NCBI GenBank assembly: GCA_029964075.1
Contig: CM057149.1
Span: 28,596,197 to 28,660,196 of the forward strand
Length of the DNA: 64,000 nucleotides
Source of the DNA: Patiria pectinifera
Lineage: Eukaryota; Echinodermata; Asteroidea; Valvatida; Asterinidae
Direction of reading: 5' to 3'
In this document: positions 36,901 to 49,778 of the stretch, one piece after another
Layout of the letters: the number at the start of each line of letters is the position of its first letter
Position numbering within the stretch: the first letter of the stretch is position 1
The notes under the pieces: model-generated
Told to the model about the DNA's origin: nothing
Seen by the model: only the letters and a program-made list of their open reading frames with translations
Database searches by the model: none
Program-made: the position numbers and the translations under genes

Positions 36901-37488
36901 TGTGAGGGTCAAAAACATATAACTAACAATTTCACTTATGATTTTATCATAGTATTAGGCCGATATATGACTTTTTCATTTTTTACCAATATGGCGGCCA
37001 TATTGGCCGCCAATTTGGCCGCCATCTTGAATTTGAAGCATGATAGCAAAAAAAAATACCAGAAATGAGTTTTTGAGGGTCAAAAACATATAACAAACCA
37101 TTTTATTTATGCTTTTATCACATAATTTGGCTAATATTTGCCTTTTTCAATTTTTACCATTTTTGGCGGCCATATTGGCCGCCATCTTGGATATTTTCTT
37201 TGCATCGGATTTTTTTTTTTACTGTTAACATCCAAAATGTGTTTTAGGACCCTAAAAGGCAACCAAAAATTTGACCCTATTGTTGACAACCAATCGTCCA
37301 TGAAAACAATCCAAGAGTAAGAAGCATTTGCTACCTGTTGTCTAGTAAATGCTGGGCAGTAAAGGAAAACTGTTATTCATACGAAATCAAGCATTTTCTT
37401 TTCCTAAATGCTTTTACTCCAAAGTAAATGCTTTTACTTTTTTTGCTTAAACGTCTTAGCATTTACTAGTTTATTATTTATACGTCCA
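33944..37488. mobile_element. 3.5-kb foldback element with tandem-repeat arms
   Basis: Ends gggtcgtatgaataataac and (reverse complement) tggacgtataaataataaac are flanked by AAT; the empty site tgtaaataatgtctta survives in the sister units at 39.33, 41.18 and 42.91 kb. The arms (about 34.75-35.68 and 36.45-37.20 kb) are mutual inverted repeats made of ~165-bp tandem copies of an atggccgccatattgg-containing unit. The centre (35.7-36.4 kb) has no recognisable gene. Confidence 0.85.
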
Positions 37489-37556
37489 AATGTCTGATTA
37501 AACACGCGAATATTCACAATCCGTCATACTGATGATAGTCATTAATAAGCCTTCAC

Positions 37557-37709
37557 CTTGGATATTTTGTTGTGATTGAGTCTCCTCGCCCACTCTCCCG
37601 GGTTTATCACCGTGCTTCTGCTCCTGTTTTCCTTGCTCAAGTGATGCCGCCGTCTGTACTTGAGAGTTATGATTTCCTGCTTCACAAGATTGATCAGTTG
37701 TCATACCTC
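37557..37709 (-). CDS. NLR gene: 51-residue linker exon, copy 6 (nearest NACHT)
   Basis: Acceptor AAACAG|GAGGTATG and donor CCAAG|GTGAAG, 153 nt, phase 1-1. The peptide begins GMTTDQSCEAGNHNSQ and ends QNIQ|G: hydrophilic, Gln/Glu/Lys-rich, presumably disordered. It is homologous to the last third of the 121-residue linker exons at 47.6 and 48.7 kb. Confidence 0.75.
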
Positions 37710-39402
37710 CTGTTTAAAGGCCAAGATATTAAACACAGGTAATTATTATTAATGGAATATATGTGTGCTTGGCTGGCTTTAACGCTGTGAAATGTTTTGA
37801 CTTGTTTTGGTGAAGGTGCAACCCTTGTCTCCTGGCACAAACATAAAATCCACGCAAAAATGACCGTTTGTCTGCATGCATACCTGACCAGAAGTACACG
37901 ACTTTTACTGGCCCCTTAATATCTGAAAGTTCAGTTGTAAAATATTAGCCACGTTGTTATGGACAACATACACCGTGTTATCTTCATTGCTAAATCTTAG
38001 TAATGGTTAAGTTACTTCCTAAGGCAAACCCCCACATCACCACGGTGGACGGTACTACCTCCATTAACGACAGGCATATAATTTGATATGAAACTTTGAA
38101 AACCCATTAAACCTTGTCCCCCCCCCCCCCCCAGTCGCCCCCACTGAGATTTTGAGTTTCTAAAAAAATATCCATGATCTACATGACGCCATGGGCGTCA
38201 ATCCTGGGGGGACAGGGGGACTGGTCCCCCCTACTTTTTGAAGGGTGGGGGGACACAATATCAAATGCCCCCCCCCCCGATTTTTGAACTCATGTCTCAT
38301 TTACGGGCCCTATTATGTACTACAATGTATCTTTTGCTCAACAATATTGGTTAAAGTGGTCAGAAATTGCCTCAGATAGCACCACAGAGCATTTAGAATC
38401 CAATATTTTTCGGGGCCCTTAAGCGGGCCCCGAACCCCACGCCTATAGCTCAGGATTCTGGTAGCTGGTTCAATGACTCCATTCTCGAAATCAATGTTCA
38501 TAAAGTTTCTTATGCCGTTAGCTGAGAAAACCTCGAAAATTATTTTTAAATTATATTCTTTTGTGCTAAGATAATTATTGGTTAAAGTGGTAAGAAATTG
38601 CTTCAGATCACACCACAGAACATCTAGAATCCAATTTTTTCGGGGCCCTTAAGCGGGCCCCGAACCCCTACGCGGTATGGGCCGCGCGCTTCGCGCTTCG
38701 CATCTGTTCTGATCAAGGAATGTCCCCCTCCCCACTTTTGAGAAGCGATTGACGCCCCTACATGACGCCCCACTATGAAATGTTCCAGCCCCCTCAGCGC
38801 CCCCACTGAACAATTTCTGGCTAAGCTACTGCCCGAGAATGACGTTAGAACTAATCAAACGGCACCGGGCGGACACGTGTCGACTCGGGTGAGCTAAACG
38901 AATGTACCCAATATACGCTCGTACCAGCCCTGCAAACAGGACGCTGGGAAGGGCTGATGAATTTCAGCTCTGATTGGATTGATGTTGCGTGACCTGTGAC
39001 CTGCACGTCATCACGGTTCCGACACTGCAAGGTTTTAAACAGCTTTTAAGACCGAGTAACTACTCTTTTATTCCAATTCATCAATCCTGCCAGACACGTT
39101 TAAATCTCTCACTGGCGAAACGGCTGGTTGTAGTGCTGAGGGCACAAACTACCGCATCGCGAAGTATATACAGAGGAGTATAGTTAAACAATGACTATAA
39201 AGATACATAAGTTAAATGAATTACACCAGTAAAATGTTTTACAGAATTAATAAGATCCCTTTTCACGTGCTTCTGGTATTTGTTAACGACAGTTAACTGA
39301 ACCTACGTTACTCTCCACCAGAGTGCCTGTAATTAATGTCTTATTAAACACGCTAATATTCACAATCCGTCATACTGATGATAGTCACTTATAAGCCTTC
39401 AC

Positions 39403-39555
39403 CTTGGATATTTTGTTGTGATTGAGTCTCCTCGCCCACTTTCCCGGGTTTATCACCGTGCTTCTGCTCCTGTTTTCCTTGCTCAAGTGATGCCGCCGTC
39501 TGTACTTGAGAGTTATGATTTCCTGCTTCACAAGATTGATCAGTTGTCATACCTC
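39403..39555 (-). CDS. NLR gene: 51-residue linker exon, copy 5
   Basis: Same borders and phase as the copy at 37557-37709 and almost identical in sequence; part of the ~1.8-kb tandem array. Open, with both splice sites intact. The only clear difference seen is a Ser for Pro codon change in the cactttccc/cactctccc region. Confidence 0.75.
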
Positions 39556-41255
39556 CTGTTTAAAGGCCAAGATATTAAACACAGGTAATTATTATAAATG
39601 GAATATATGTGTGCTTGGCTGGCTTTAACGCTGTGAAATGTTTTGACTTGTTTTGGTGAAGGTGCAACCCTTGTCTCCTGGCACAAACAAAAAATCCACG
39701 CAAAAATGACCGTTTGTCTGCATGCATACCTGACCAGAAGTACACGACTTTTACTGGCCCCTTAATATCTGAAAGTTCAGTTGTAAAATATTAGCCACGT
39801 TGTTATGGACAACATACACCGTGTTATCTTCATTGCTAAATCTTAGTAATGGTTAAGTTACTTCCTAAGGCAAACCCCCACATCACCACGGTGGCCGGGA
39901 CTACCTCCATTAACGACAGGCATATAATTTGATATGAAACTTTGAAACCCATTAAACCTTGTCACCCCCCCCCCCCAGTCGCCCCCACTGAGATTTTGAG
40001 TTTCTAAAAAAATATCCATGATCTACATGACGCCATGGGCGTCAATCCTGGGGGGACAGGGGGACTGGTCCCCCCTACTTTTTGAAGGGTGGGGGACACA
40101 ATATCAAATGCCCCCCCCCCCCCGATTTTTGAACTCGTGTCTCATTTACGGGCCCTATTATGTACTACAATGTATCTTTTGCTCAACAATATTGGTTAAA
40201 GTGGTCAGAAATTGCCTCAGATAGCACCACAGAGCATTTAGAATCCAATATTTTTCGGGGCCCTTAAGCGGGCCCCGAACCCCACGCCTATAGCTCAGGA
40301 TTCTGGTAGCTGGTTCAATGACTCCATTCTCGAAATCAATGTTCATAAAGTTTCTTATGCCGTTAGCTGAGAAAACCTCGAAAATTATTTTTACATTATA
40401 TTCTTTTGTGCTAAGATAATTATTGGTTAAAGTGGTAAGAAATTGCTTCAGATCACACCACAGAACATCTAGAATCCAATTTTTTCGGGGCCCTTAAGCG
40501 GGCCCCGAACCCCTACGCCGTATGGGCCGCGCGCTTCGCGCTTCGCATCTGTTCTGATCAAGGAATGTCCCCCTCCCCACTTTTGAGAAGCGATTGACGC
40601 CCCTACATGACGCCCCACTATGCAATGTTCCAGCCCCCCCAGCCCCCCCCCCCCCCCACTGAACAATTTCTGGCTAAGCTACTGCCCGAGAATGACGTTA
40701 GAACTAATCAAACGGCACCGGGCGGACACGTGTCGACTCGGGTGAGCTAAACGAATGTACCCCATATACGCTCGTACCAGCCCTGCAAACAGGACGCTGG
40801 GAAGGGCTGATGAATTTCAGCTCTGATTGGATTGATGTTGCGTGACCTGTGACCTGCACGTCATCACGGTTCCGACACTGCAAGGTTTTAAACAGCTTTT
40901 AAGACCGAGTAACTACTCTTTTATTCCAATTCATCAATCCTGCCAGACACGTTTAAATCTCTCACTGGCGAAACGGCTGGTTGTAGTGCTGAGGGCACAA
41001 ACTACCGCATCGCGAAGTATATACAGAGGAGTATAGTTAAACAATGACTATAAAGATACATAAGTTAAATGAATTACACCAGTAAAACGTTTTACAGAAT
41101 TAATAAGATCCCTTTTCACGAGCTTCTGGTATTTGTTAACGACAGTTAACTGAACCTACGTTACTCTCCACCAGAGTGCCTGTAAATAATGTCTTATTAA
41201 ACACGCTAATATTCACAATCCGTCATACTGATGATAGTCACTAATAAGCCTTCAC

Positions 41256-41408
41256 CTTGGATATTTTGTTGTGATTGAGTCTCCTCGCCCACTCTCCCGG
41301 GTTTATCACCGTGCTTCTGCTCCTGTTTTCCTTGCTCAAGTGATGCCGCCGTCTGTACTTGAGAGTTATGATTTCCTGCTTCACAAGATTGATCAGTTGT
41401 CATACCTC
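41256..41408 (-). CDS. NLR gene: 51-residue linker exon, copy 4
   Basis: Near-identical to its sisters, 153 nt, phase 1-1, donor CCAAG|GTGAAG and acceptor AAACAG intact. The peptide keeps KQEQKHGDKPGRVGEE in the middle. Confidence 0.75.
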
Positions 41409-42981
41409 CTGTTTAAAGGCCAAGATATTAAACACAGGTAATTATTATTAATGGAATATATGTGTGCTTGGCTGGCTTTAACGCTGTGAAATGTTTTGAC
41501 TTGTTTTGGTGAAGGTGCAACCCTTGTCTCCTGGCACAAACATAAAATCCACGCAAAAATGACCGTTTGTCTGCATGCATATCTGACCAGAAGTACACGA
41601 CTTTTACTGGCCCCTTAATATCTGAAAGTTCAGTTGTAAAATATTAGCCACGTTGTTATGGACAACATACACCGTGTTATCTTCATTGCTAAATCTTAGT
41701 AATGGTTAAGTTACTTCCTAAGGCAAACCCCCACATCACCACGGTGGCCGGGACTACCTCCATTAACGACAGGCATATAATTTGATATGAAACTTTGAAA
41801 ACCCATTAAACCTTTTCACCCCCCCCCCCCCCAGTCGCCCCCACAGAGATTTTGAGTTTCTAAAAAAAATATCATTGATCTACATGACACCATGGGCGTA
41901 AATCCTGGGGGACAGGGGGACTGGTCCTCCCTACTTTTTGAAGGGTGGGGGACACAGTATAAAATCCCCCCCCCCCCGATTTTTGAACTCGTGTCTCATT
42001 TACGGGCCCTTTTATGTATTACAAAGTATCTTTTGCTCAGAAAATATTGGTTAAAGTGGTCAGAAATTGCCTTAGGTAGCACCACAGAGCATTTAGAATC
42101 CAATTTTTTTTCGGGGCCCTTAAGCGGGCCCCGAACCCCACGCCTATAGCTCAGGATTCTGGTAGCTGGTTCAATGACTCGTTAAAGTGGTAAGAAATTG
42201 CTTCAGATCACACCACAGAACATCTAGAATCCAATTTTTTCGGGGCCCTTAAGCGGGCCCCGAACCCCTACGCCGTAAGGGCCGCGCGCTTCGCGCTTCG
42301 CATCTGTTCTGATCAAGGAATGTCCCCCTCCCCACTTTTGAGAAGCGATTGACGCCCCTACATGACGCCCCACTATGAAATGTTCCAGCCCCCTCAGCGC
42401 CCCCCCCCCCTGAAAAAATTTCTGGCTAAGCTACTGCCCGAGAATGACGTTAGAACTAATCAAACGGCACCGGGCGGACACGTGTCGACTCGGGTGAGCT
42501 AAACGAATGTACCCAATATACGCTCGTACCAGCCCTGCAAACAGGACGCTGGGAAGGGCTGATGAATTTCAGCTCTGACCTGCACGTCATCACGGTTCCG
42601 ACACTGCAAGGTTTTAAACAGCTTTTAAGACCGAGTAACTACTCTTTTATTCCAATTCATCAATCCTGCCAGACACGTTTAAATCTCTCACTGGCGAAAC
42701 GGCTGGTTGTAGTGCTGAGGGCACAAACTACCGCATCGCGAAGTATATACAGAGGAGTATAGTTAAACAATGACTATAAAGATACATAAGTTAAATGAAT
42801 TACACCAGTAAAATGTTTTACAGAATTAATAAGATCCCTTTTCACGTGCTTCTGGTATTTGTTAACGACAGTTAACTGAACCTAAGTTACTCTCCACCAG
42901 AGTGCCTGTAAATAATGTCTTATTAAACACGCTAATATTCACAATCCGTCATACTGATGATAGTCACTTATAAGCCTTCAC

Positions 42982-43134
42982 CTTGGATATTTTGTTGTGA
43001 TTGAGTCTCCTCGCCCACTCTCCCGGGCTTATCACCGTGCTTCTGCTCCTGTTTTCCTTGCTCAAGTGATGCCGACGTCTGTACTTGAGAGTTATGATTT
43101 CCTGCTTCACAAGATTGATCAGTTGTCATACCTC
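42982..43134 (-). CDS. NLR gene: 51-residue linker exon, copy 3
   Basis: 153 nt, phase 1-1, intact borders. Reads QTSASLEQ where copies 1, 2, 4, 5 and 6 read QTAASLEQ or close to it, a variant shared with the copy at 44727. It also has an AGC-type change near the GRV motif. The shared variant suggests the two were duplicated as a pair. Confidence 0.75.
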
Positions 43135-44726
43135 CTGTTTAAAGGCCAAGATATTAAACACAGGTAATTATTATTAATGGAATATATGTGTGCTTGGCTG
43201 GCTTTAACGCTGTGAAATGTTTTGACTTGTTTTGGTGAAGGTGCAACCCTTGTCTCCTGGCACAAACATAAAATCCACGCAAAAATGACCGTTTGTCTGC
43301 ATGCATACCTGACCAGAAGTACACGACTTTTACTGGCCCCTTAATATCTGAAAGTTCAGTTGTAAAATATTAGCCACGTTGTTATGGACAACATACACCG
43401 TGTTATCTTCATTGCTAAATCTTAGTAATGGTTAAGTTACTTCCTAAGGCAAACCCCCACATCACCACGGTGGCCGGGACTACCTCCATTAACGACAGGC
43501 ATATAATTTGATATGAAACTTTAAAAAACCCATTAAACCTTGTCACCCCCCCCCCAGTCGCCCCCACTGAGATTTTGAGTTTCTAAAAAAATATCATTGA
43601 TCTACATGACACCATGGGCGTCAATCCTGGGGGACAGGGGGACTGGTCCTCCCTACTTTTTGAAGGGTGGGGGACACAGTATCAAATGCCCCCCCCCCCC
43701 CGATTTTTGAACTCGTGTCTCATTTACGGGCCCTTTTATGTATTACAAAGTATCTTTTGCTCAGAAAATATTGGTTAAAGTGGTCAGAAATTGCCTTAGG
43801 TAGCACCACAGAGCATTTAGAATCCAATTTTTTTTCGGGGCCCTTAAGCGGGCCCCGAACCCCACGCCTATAGCTCAGGATTCTGGTAGCTGGTTCAATG
43901 ACTCGTTAAAGTGGTAAGAAATTGCTTCAGATCACACCACAGAACATCTAGAATCCAATTTTTTCGGGGCCCTTAAGCGGGCCCCGAACCCCTACGCCGT
44001 AAGGGCCGCGCGCTTCGCGCTTCGCATCTGTTCTGATCAAGGAATGTCCCCCTCTCCACTTTTGAGAAGCGATTGACGCCCCTACATGACGCCCCACTAT
44101 GAAATGTTCCAGCCCCCTCAGCGCCCCCACTGAAAAATTTCTGGCTAAGCTACTGCCCGAGAATGACGTTAGAACTAATCAAACGGCACCGGGCGGACAC
44201 GTGTCGACTCGGGTGAGCTAAACGAATGTACCCAATATACGCTCGTACCAGCCCTGCAAACAGGACGCTGGGAAGGGCTGATGAATTTCAGCTCTGATTG
44301 GATTGATGTTGCGTGACCTGTGACCTGCACGTCATCACGGTTCCGACACTGCAAGGTTTTAAACAGCTTTTAAGACCGAGTAACTACTCTTTTATTCCAA
44401 TTCATCAATCCTGCCAGACACGTTTAAATCTCTCACTGGCGAAACGGCTGGTTGTAGTGCTGAGGGCACAAACTACCGCATCGCGAAGTATATACAGAGG
44501 AGTATAGTTAAACAATGACTATAAAGATACATAAGTTAAATGAATTACACCAGTAAAATGTTTTACAGAATTAATAAGATCCCTTTTCACGTGCTTCTGG
44601 TATTTGTTAACGACAGTTAACTGAACCTAAGTTACTCTCCACCAGAGTGCCTGTAAATAATGTCTTATTAAACACGCTAATATTCACAATCCGTCATACT
44701 GATGATAGTCACTAATAAGCCTTCAC

Positions 44727-44879
44727 CTTGGATATTTTGTTGTGATTGAGTCTCCTCGCCCACTCTCCCGGGCTTATCACCGTGCTTCTGCTCCTGTTTT
44801 CCTTGCTCAAGTGATGCCGACGTCTGTACTTGAGAGTTATGATTTCCTGCTTCACAAGATTGATCAGTTGTCATACCTC
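44727..44879 (-). CDS. NLR gene: 51-residue linker exon, copy 2
   Basis: 153 nt, phase 1-1, intact borders, carries the QTSASLEQ variant also present at 42982-43134. Flanking intron is nearly identical to the sister unit, including the shortened gttaaagtgg junction. Confidence 0.75.
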
Positions 44880-46472
44880 CTGTTTAAAGGCCAAGATATT
44901 AAACACAGGTAATTATTATTAATGGAATATATGTGTGCTTGGCTGGCTTTAACGCTGTGAAATGTTTTGACTTGTTTTGGTGAAGGTGCAACCCTTGTCT
45001 CCTGGCACAAACATAAAATCCACGCAAAAATGACCGTTTGTCTGCATGCATACCTGACCAGAAGTACACGACTTTTACTGGCCCCTTAATATCTGAAAGT
45101 TCAGTTGTAAAATATTAGCCACGTTGTTATGGACAACATACACCGTGTTATCTTCATTGCTAAATCTTAGTAATGGTTAAGTTACTTCCTAAGGCAAACC
45201 CCCACATCACCACGGTGGCCGGGACTACCTCCATTAACGACAGGCATATAATTTGATATGAAACTTTGAAAACCCATTAAACCTTGTCACCCCCCCCCCC
45301 CCAGTCGCCCCCACTGAGATTTTGAGTTTCTAAAAAAATATCATTGATCTACATGACACCATGGGCGTCAATCCTGGGGGACAGGGGGACTGGTCCTCCC
45401 TACTTTTTGAAGGGTGGGGGACACAGTATCAAATGCCCCCCCCCCGATTTTTGAACTCGTGTCTCATTTACGGGCCCTTTTATGTATTACAAAGTATCTT
45501 TTGCTCAGAAAATATTGGATAAAGTGGTCAGAAATTGCCTTAGGTAGCACCACAGAGCATTTAGAATCCAATTTTTTTTTCGGGGCCCTTAAGCGGGCCC
45601 CGAACCCCACGCCTATAGCTCAGGATTCTGGTAGCTGGTTCAATGACTCGTTAAAGTGGTAAGAAATTGCTTCAGATCACACCACAGAACATCTAGAATC
45701 CAATTTTTTCGGGGCCCTTAAGCGGGCCCCGAACCCCTACGCCGTAAGGGCCGCGCGCTTCGCGCTTCGCATCTGTTCTGATCAAGGAATGTCCCCCTCT
45801 CCACTTTTGAGAAGCGATTGACGCCCCTACATGACGCCCCAGTATGAAATGTTCCAGCCCCCTCAGCGCCCCCCACTGAAAAATTTCTGGCTAAGCTACT
45901 GCCCGAGAATGACGTTAGAACTAATCAAACGGCACCGGGCGGACACGTGTCGACTCGGGTGAGCTAAACGAATGTACCCAATATACGCTCGTACCAGCCC
46001 TGCAAACAGGACGCTGGGAAGGGCTGATGAATTTCAGCTCTGATTGGATTGATGTTGCGTGACCTGTGACCTGCACGTCATCACGGTTCCGACACTGCAA
46101 GGTTTTAAACAGCTTTTAAGACCGAGTAACTACTCTTTTATTCCAATTCATCAATCCTGCCAGACACGTTTAAATCTCTCACTGGCGAAACGGCTGGTTG
46201 TAGTGCTGAGGGCACAAACTACCGCATCGCGAAGTATATACAGAGGAGTATAGTTAAACAATGACTATAAAGATACATAAGTTAAATGAATTACACCAGT
46301 AAAATGTTTTACAGAATTAATAAGATCCCTTTTCACGTGCTTCTGGTATTTGTTAACGACAGTTAACTGAACCTACGTTACTCTCCACCAGAGTGCCTGT
46401 AAATAATGTCTTATTAAACACGCTAATATTCACAATCCGTCATACTGATGATAGTCACTAATAAGCCTTCAC

Positions 46473-46625
46473 CTTGGATATTTTGTTGTGATTGAGTCTC
46501 CTCGCCCACTCTCCCGGGTTTATCACCGTGCTTCTGCTCCTGTTTTCCTTGCTCAAGTGATGCCGCCGTCTGTACTTGAGAGTTATGATTTCCTGCTTCA
46601 CAAGATTGATCAGTTGTCATACCTC
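46473..46625 (-). CDS. NLR gene: 51-residue linker exon, copy 1
   Basis: 153 nt, phase 1-1, intact borders; QTAASLEQ form. This is the right-most unit of the array, next to the long-linker exons from which the short ones appear to derive. Confidence 0.75.
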
Positions 46626-47637
46626 CTGTTTAAAGGCCAAGATATTAAACACAGGTAATTATTATTAATGGAATATATGTGTGCTTGGCTGGCTTTAACG
46701 CGGTGAAATGTTTTGACTTGTTTTGGTGAAGGTGCAACCCTTGTCTCCTGGTACAAACACAAAATCCACGCAAAAATGATCGTTTGTCTGCATGCATACC
46801 TGACCAGAAGTACACGACTTTTACTGGCCCCTTAATATCTGAAAGTTCAGTTGTAAAATATTAGCCACGTTGTTATGGACAACATACACCGGGTTATCTT
46901 CATTGCTAAATCTTAGTAATGGTTAAGTTACTTCCTAAGGCAAACCCCCACATCACCACGGTGGCCGGGACTACCTCCATTAACGACAGGCATATAATTT
47001 GATATGAAACTTTGAAAACCCATTAAACCTTGTCACCCCCCCCCCCCCAGTCGCCCCCACTGAGATTTTGAGTTTCTAAAAAAAATATCATTGATCTACA
47101 TGACACCATGGGCGTCAATCCTGGGGGACAGGGGGACTGGTCCCCCCTACTTTTTGAAGGGTGGGGGACACAATATCAAATCCCCCCCCCCCCCCGATTT
47201 TTGAACTCGTGTCTCATTTACGGGCCCTTTTATGTATTACAAAGTATCTTTTGCTCAGAAAATATTGGTTAAAGTGGTCAGAAATTGCCTTAGGTAGCAC
47301 CACAGAGCATTTAGAATCCAATTTTTTTTCGGGGCCCTTAAGCGGGCCCCGAACCCCACGCCTATAGCTCAGGATTCTGGTAGCTGGTTCAATGACTCCA
47401 TTCTCGATAACAATGTTCATAAAATGCAACCCTTGTCACCTGGCACAAACATAAAATCCACGCAGAAATGACCGTTTGTCTGCATGCATACCTGACCAGA
47501 AGTACATGACTTTCACTGGCTCCTTAATATCTGAAAGTTCAGTTGTAAAATTTTAGCCAGGTTGTTTAATGGACAACATACATCTTCATTACACTCCGTA
47601 AAACTGATGATACATGTAGTCATTAATAAGCCTTCAC

Positions 47638-48000
47638 CTTGGATATTTCCTTGTGATTGATTCTCTTTGTCTACTCTTGCGGGTTTATCACCGTGCTTCT
47701 GTCCCTGTTTTTCTTGCTCATGTGATGTCACGGTCTTTTCTTGTGATTTACGTTTCTCTGCTTGACATGTTGATCGTTTCTTGGGCTGGACCGAGGAAGG
47801 TGGATCACTAATCTGCTGTTTCCCATGTGATGTTGATTCTCGGATGTTCTTTTTTCTGCCAGTGTGTTTGTCCCATTGTCTATGTTGCTCAACTGTAGTT
47901 TGCCGTCCGTGTGAAAATTTCTTTTCTGTGACAGGTTCAAGTTTCCGAATCTGTGGCTGTATAGTGGTGGCATCAGCGTTATTATTTCGTCCCCTTCCAC
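47638..48000 (-). CDS. NLR gene: 121-residue linker exon, copy 2
   Basis: Acceptor TATACAG|GTGG and donor CCAAG|GTGAAG, 363 nt, phase 1-1. Starts GGRGRNNNADATTIQ, has a Lys/Arg/His-rich centre (KKNIREST, QPKKRST, EKRKSQEK) and ends EKQGQKHGDKPARV...GNIQ|G, homologous to the 51-residue exons. Confidence 0.8.
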
Positions 48001-48674
48001 CTGTATACAAAGAATAACAAGTTTTTTGTGTCTACATAATCAGATTAAAAAATGTTTTGGTTTAATCGAGGTCCATATCAATGTCTTTATCAGGTAGCAC
48101 CCCATCTTTTCCTAGGTCTATGTTAAGATTGGCTCAGAAGAAAGCATTTTTTTAAAAAAAATCAGCGAATTTATCAACATACGAGAAAGTCAAAAATAGG
48201 TATAGTTAATCTCAATCGTTGACTTGGCTGTCAATATTGACCTATTGCCGTTGGCAAGTAAGCCCATCCCCTTCGACATTTGGGAGTTGTGTACGTTAAG
48301 TTTGTTTGTCCAAAATCTTGTGCGCCCTGCGTCCATTTGTATGTAACTGGACAATATATTTAACAAGATGTGTCTACACGATTCTACCGCGATAGGTTAA
48401 CTAAGTTGAGAATCACTCCGTCAATTGAATTTTCTACTGGTTCCTTCAGTTCAGATTTCCGACACAATTATCGTAGTGCATCTCCACGCAATTTGTAAGC
48501 TATGACCCTATCTTTCAACCAAGACACGTTGAGGCAAATCTGTGTAGGGTTTTTAGGTAAACCTGCTTACTTATGCTCAACAACTCACTCTATGTATAGA
48601 CGTTATAGGCTGATCTTTAGCTAGGTTTACCTCCGTAAAACTGATGATACATGTAGTCATTAATAAGCATTCAC

Positions 48675-49037
48675 CTTGGATATTTCCTTGTGATTGATTC
48701 TCTTTGTCTACTCTCGCGGGTTTATCACCGTGCTTCTGTCCCTGTTTTTCTTGCTCATGTGATGTCACGGTCTTTTCTTGTGATTTACGTTTCTCTGCTT
48801 GACATGTTGATCGTTTCTTGGGCTGGACCGAGGAAGGTGGATCACTAATCTGCTGTTTCCCATGTGATGTTGATTCTCGGATGTTGTTTTTTCTGCCAGT
48901 GTGTTTGTCCCATTGTCTATGTTGCTCAACTGTAGTTTGCCGTCCGTGTGAAAATTTCTTTTCTGTGACAGGTTCAAGTTTCCGAATCTGTGGCTGTATA
49001 GTGGTGGCATCAGCGTTATTATTTCGTCCCCTTCCAC
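48675..49037 (-). CDS. NLR gene: 121-residue linker exon, copy 1
   Basis: 363 nt, phase 1-1, almost identical to the exon at 47638-48000 (one visible change is RKNNIR for RKKNIR). Donor is CCAAG|GTGAAT. The pair lies in a 1.04-kb tandem duplication that includes intron sequence on both sides. Confidence 0.8.
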
Positions 49038-49666
49038 CTGTATACAAAGAATAACAAGTTTTTTGTGTCTACATAATCAGATTAAAAAATGTTTTGGTTT
49101 AATCGAGGTCCATATCAATGTCTTTATCAGGTAGCACCCCATCTTTTCCTAGGTCTATGTTAAGATTGGCTCAGAAAAAAAGATATTTTTTTTTTTAAAT
49201 CAGCGAATTTATCAACATACGAGAAAGTCAAAAATAGGTATAGTTAATCTCAATCGTTGGCTTGGCTGTCAATATTGACCTATTGCCGTTGGCAAGTAAG
49301 CCCATTCCCTTCGACATTTGGGAGTTGTGTACGTTAAGTTTGTTTGTCCAAAATCTTGTGCGCTCTGCGTCCATTTGTATGTAACTGGACAATATTTAAC
49401 AAGATGCGTCTACACGATTCTACCGCGATAGGTTAATTAAGCTGAGAATCATTCCGTCAATTGAATTTTCTACTGGTTCGTTCAGTTCAGATTTCCGACA
49501 CAATTATCGTAGTGCATCTCCACGCAATTTGTAAGCTATGACCCTATCTTTCAACCAAGACACGTTGAGGCAAATCTGTGTAGGGTTTTTAGGTAAACCT
49601 GCTTACTTATGCTCAACAACTCACTCTATGTATAGACGTTATAGGCTGATCTTTAGCTAGGTTTAC

Positions 49667-49778
49667 CTGCTGATTTCTCTTCATCGTCAGCTCCGCCCAT
49701 TAACCCTGACACGAGGCGTAACTCTATGTTAGCGTCTTGCTCAATCCCATGTTCTTTTAGAGAGATGCCATCACAAAG
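49667..49778 (-). CDS. NLR gene: UBL-3, second-half exon
   Basis: Acceptor CTTTTTAG, phase 0 in; donor CAGCAG|GTAAAC, phase 1 out (112 nt). Encodes LCDGISLKEHGIEQDANIEL and RLVSGLMGG, matching the ubiquitin C-terminal half ([20 protein letters not shown], then the LRLRGG region). The Gly-Gly is followed by ADDEEKSA, so it is internal. The intron separating it from the first half carries a LINE. Confidence 0.85.

Larger units (their letters stand above)
37500..47425. repeat. ~1.73-1.85 kb tandem array, linker exon plus mobile-element debris
   Basis: About five and a half near-identical units, with linker exons starting at 37557, 39403, 41256, 42982, 44727 and 46473 (spacing 1846, 1853, 1726, 1745, 1746 bp). 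Each unit carries one 51-residue exon, a remnant of a gypsy integrase zinc-binding region, hAT-MITE fragments with two gttaaagtgg(t/c)..gaaattgc motifs, variable C tracts and a TIR-element piece (ctgcaaacaggacgctggg). The shorter units lack ~120 bp around the doubled MITE fragment. High identity including introns implies recent amplification or homogenisation. Confidence 0.92.
47594..49668. repeat. 1.04-kb tandem duplication carrying the long linker exon
   Basis: Two copies (about 47594-48630 and 48632-49668) aligned at an offset near 1,037 bp, both beginning with the same ctccgtaaaactgatgata stretch and differing by scattered substitutions and small indels such as the A-tract near 48150/49180. 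Confidence 0.9.

Noticed and set aside
38989-46253. Recurring 64-codon plus-strand ORF in each 1.8-kb unit
   Set aside because: It lies in transposon-derived sequence, is repeated only because the unit is repeated, and shows no recognisable domain; no splice logic supports it.
47781-49054. Two 78-codon plus-strand ORFs rich in Cys and Phe
   Set aside because: Exact antisense of the two 121-residue linker exons, which have proper splice borders and phase on the minus strand.
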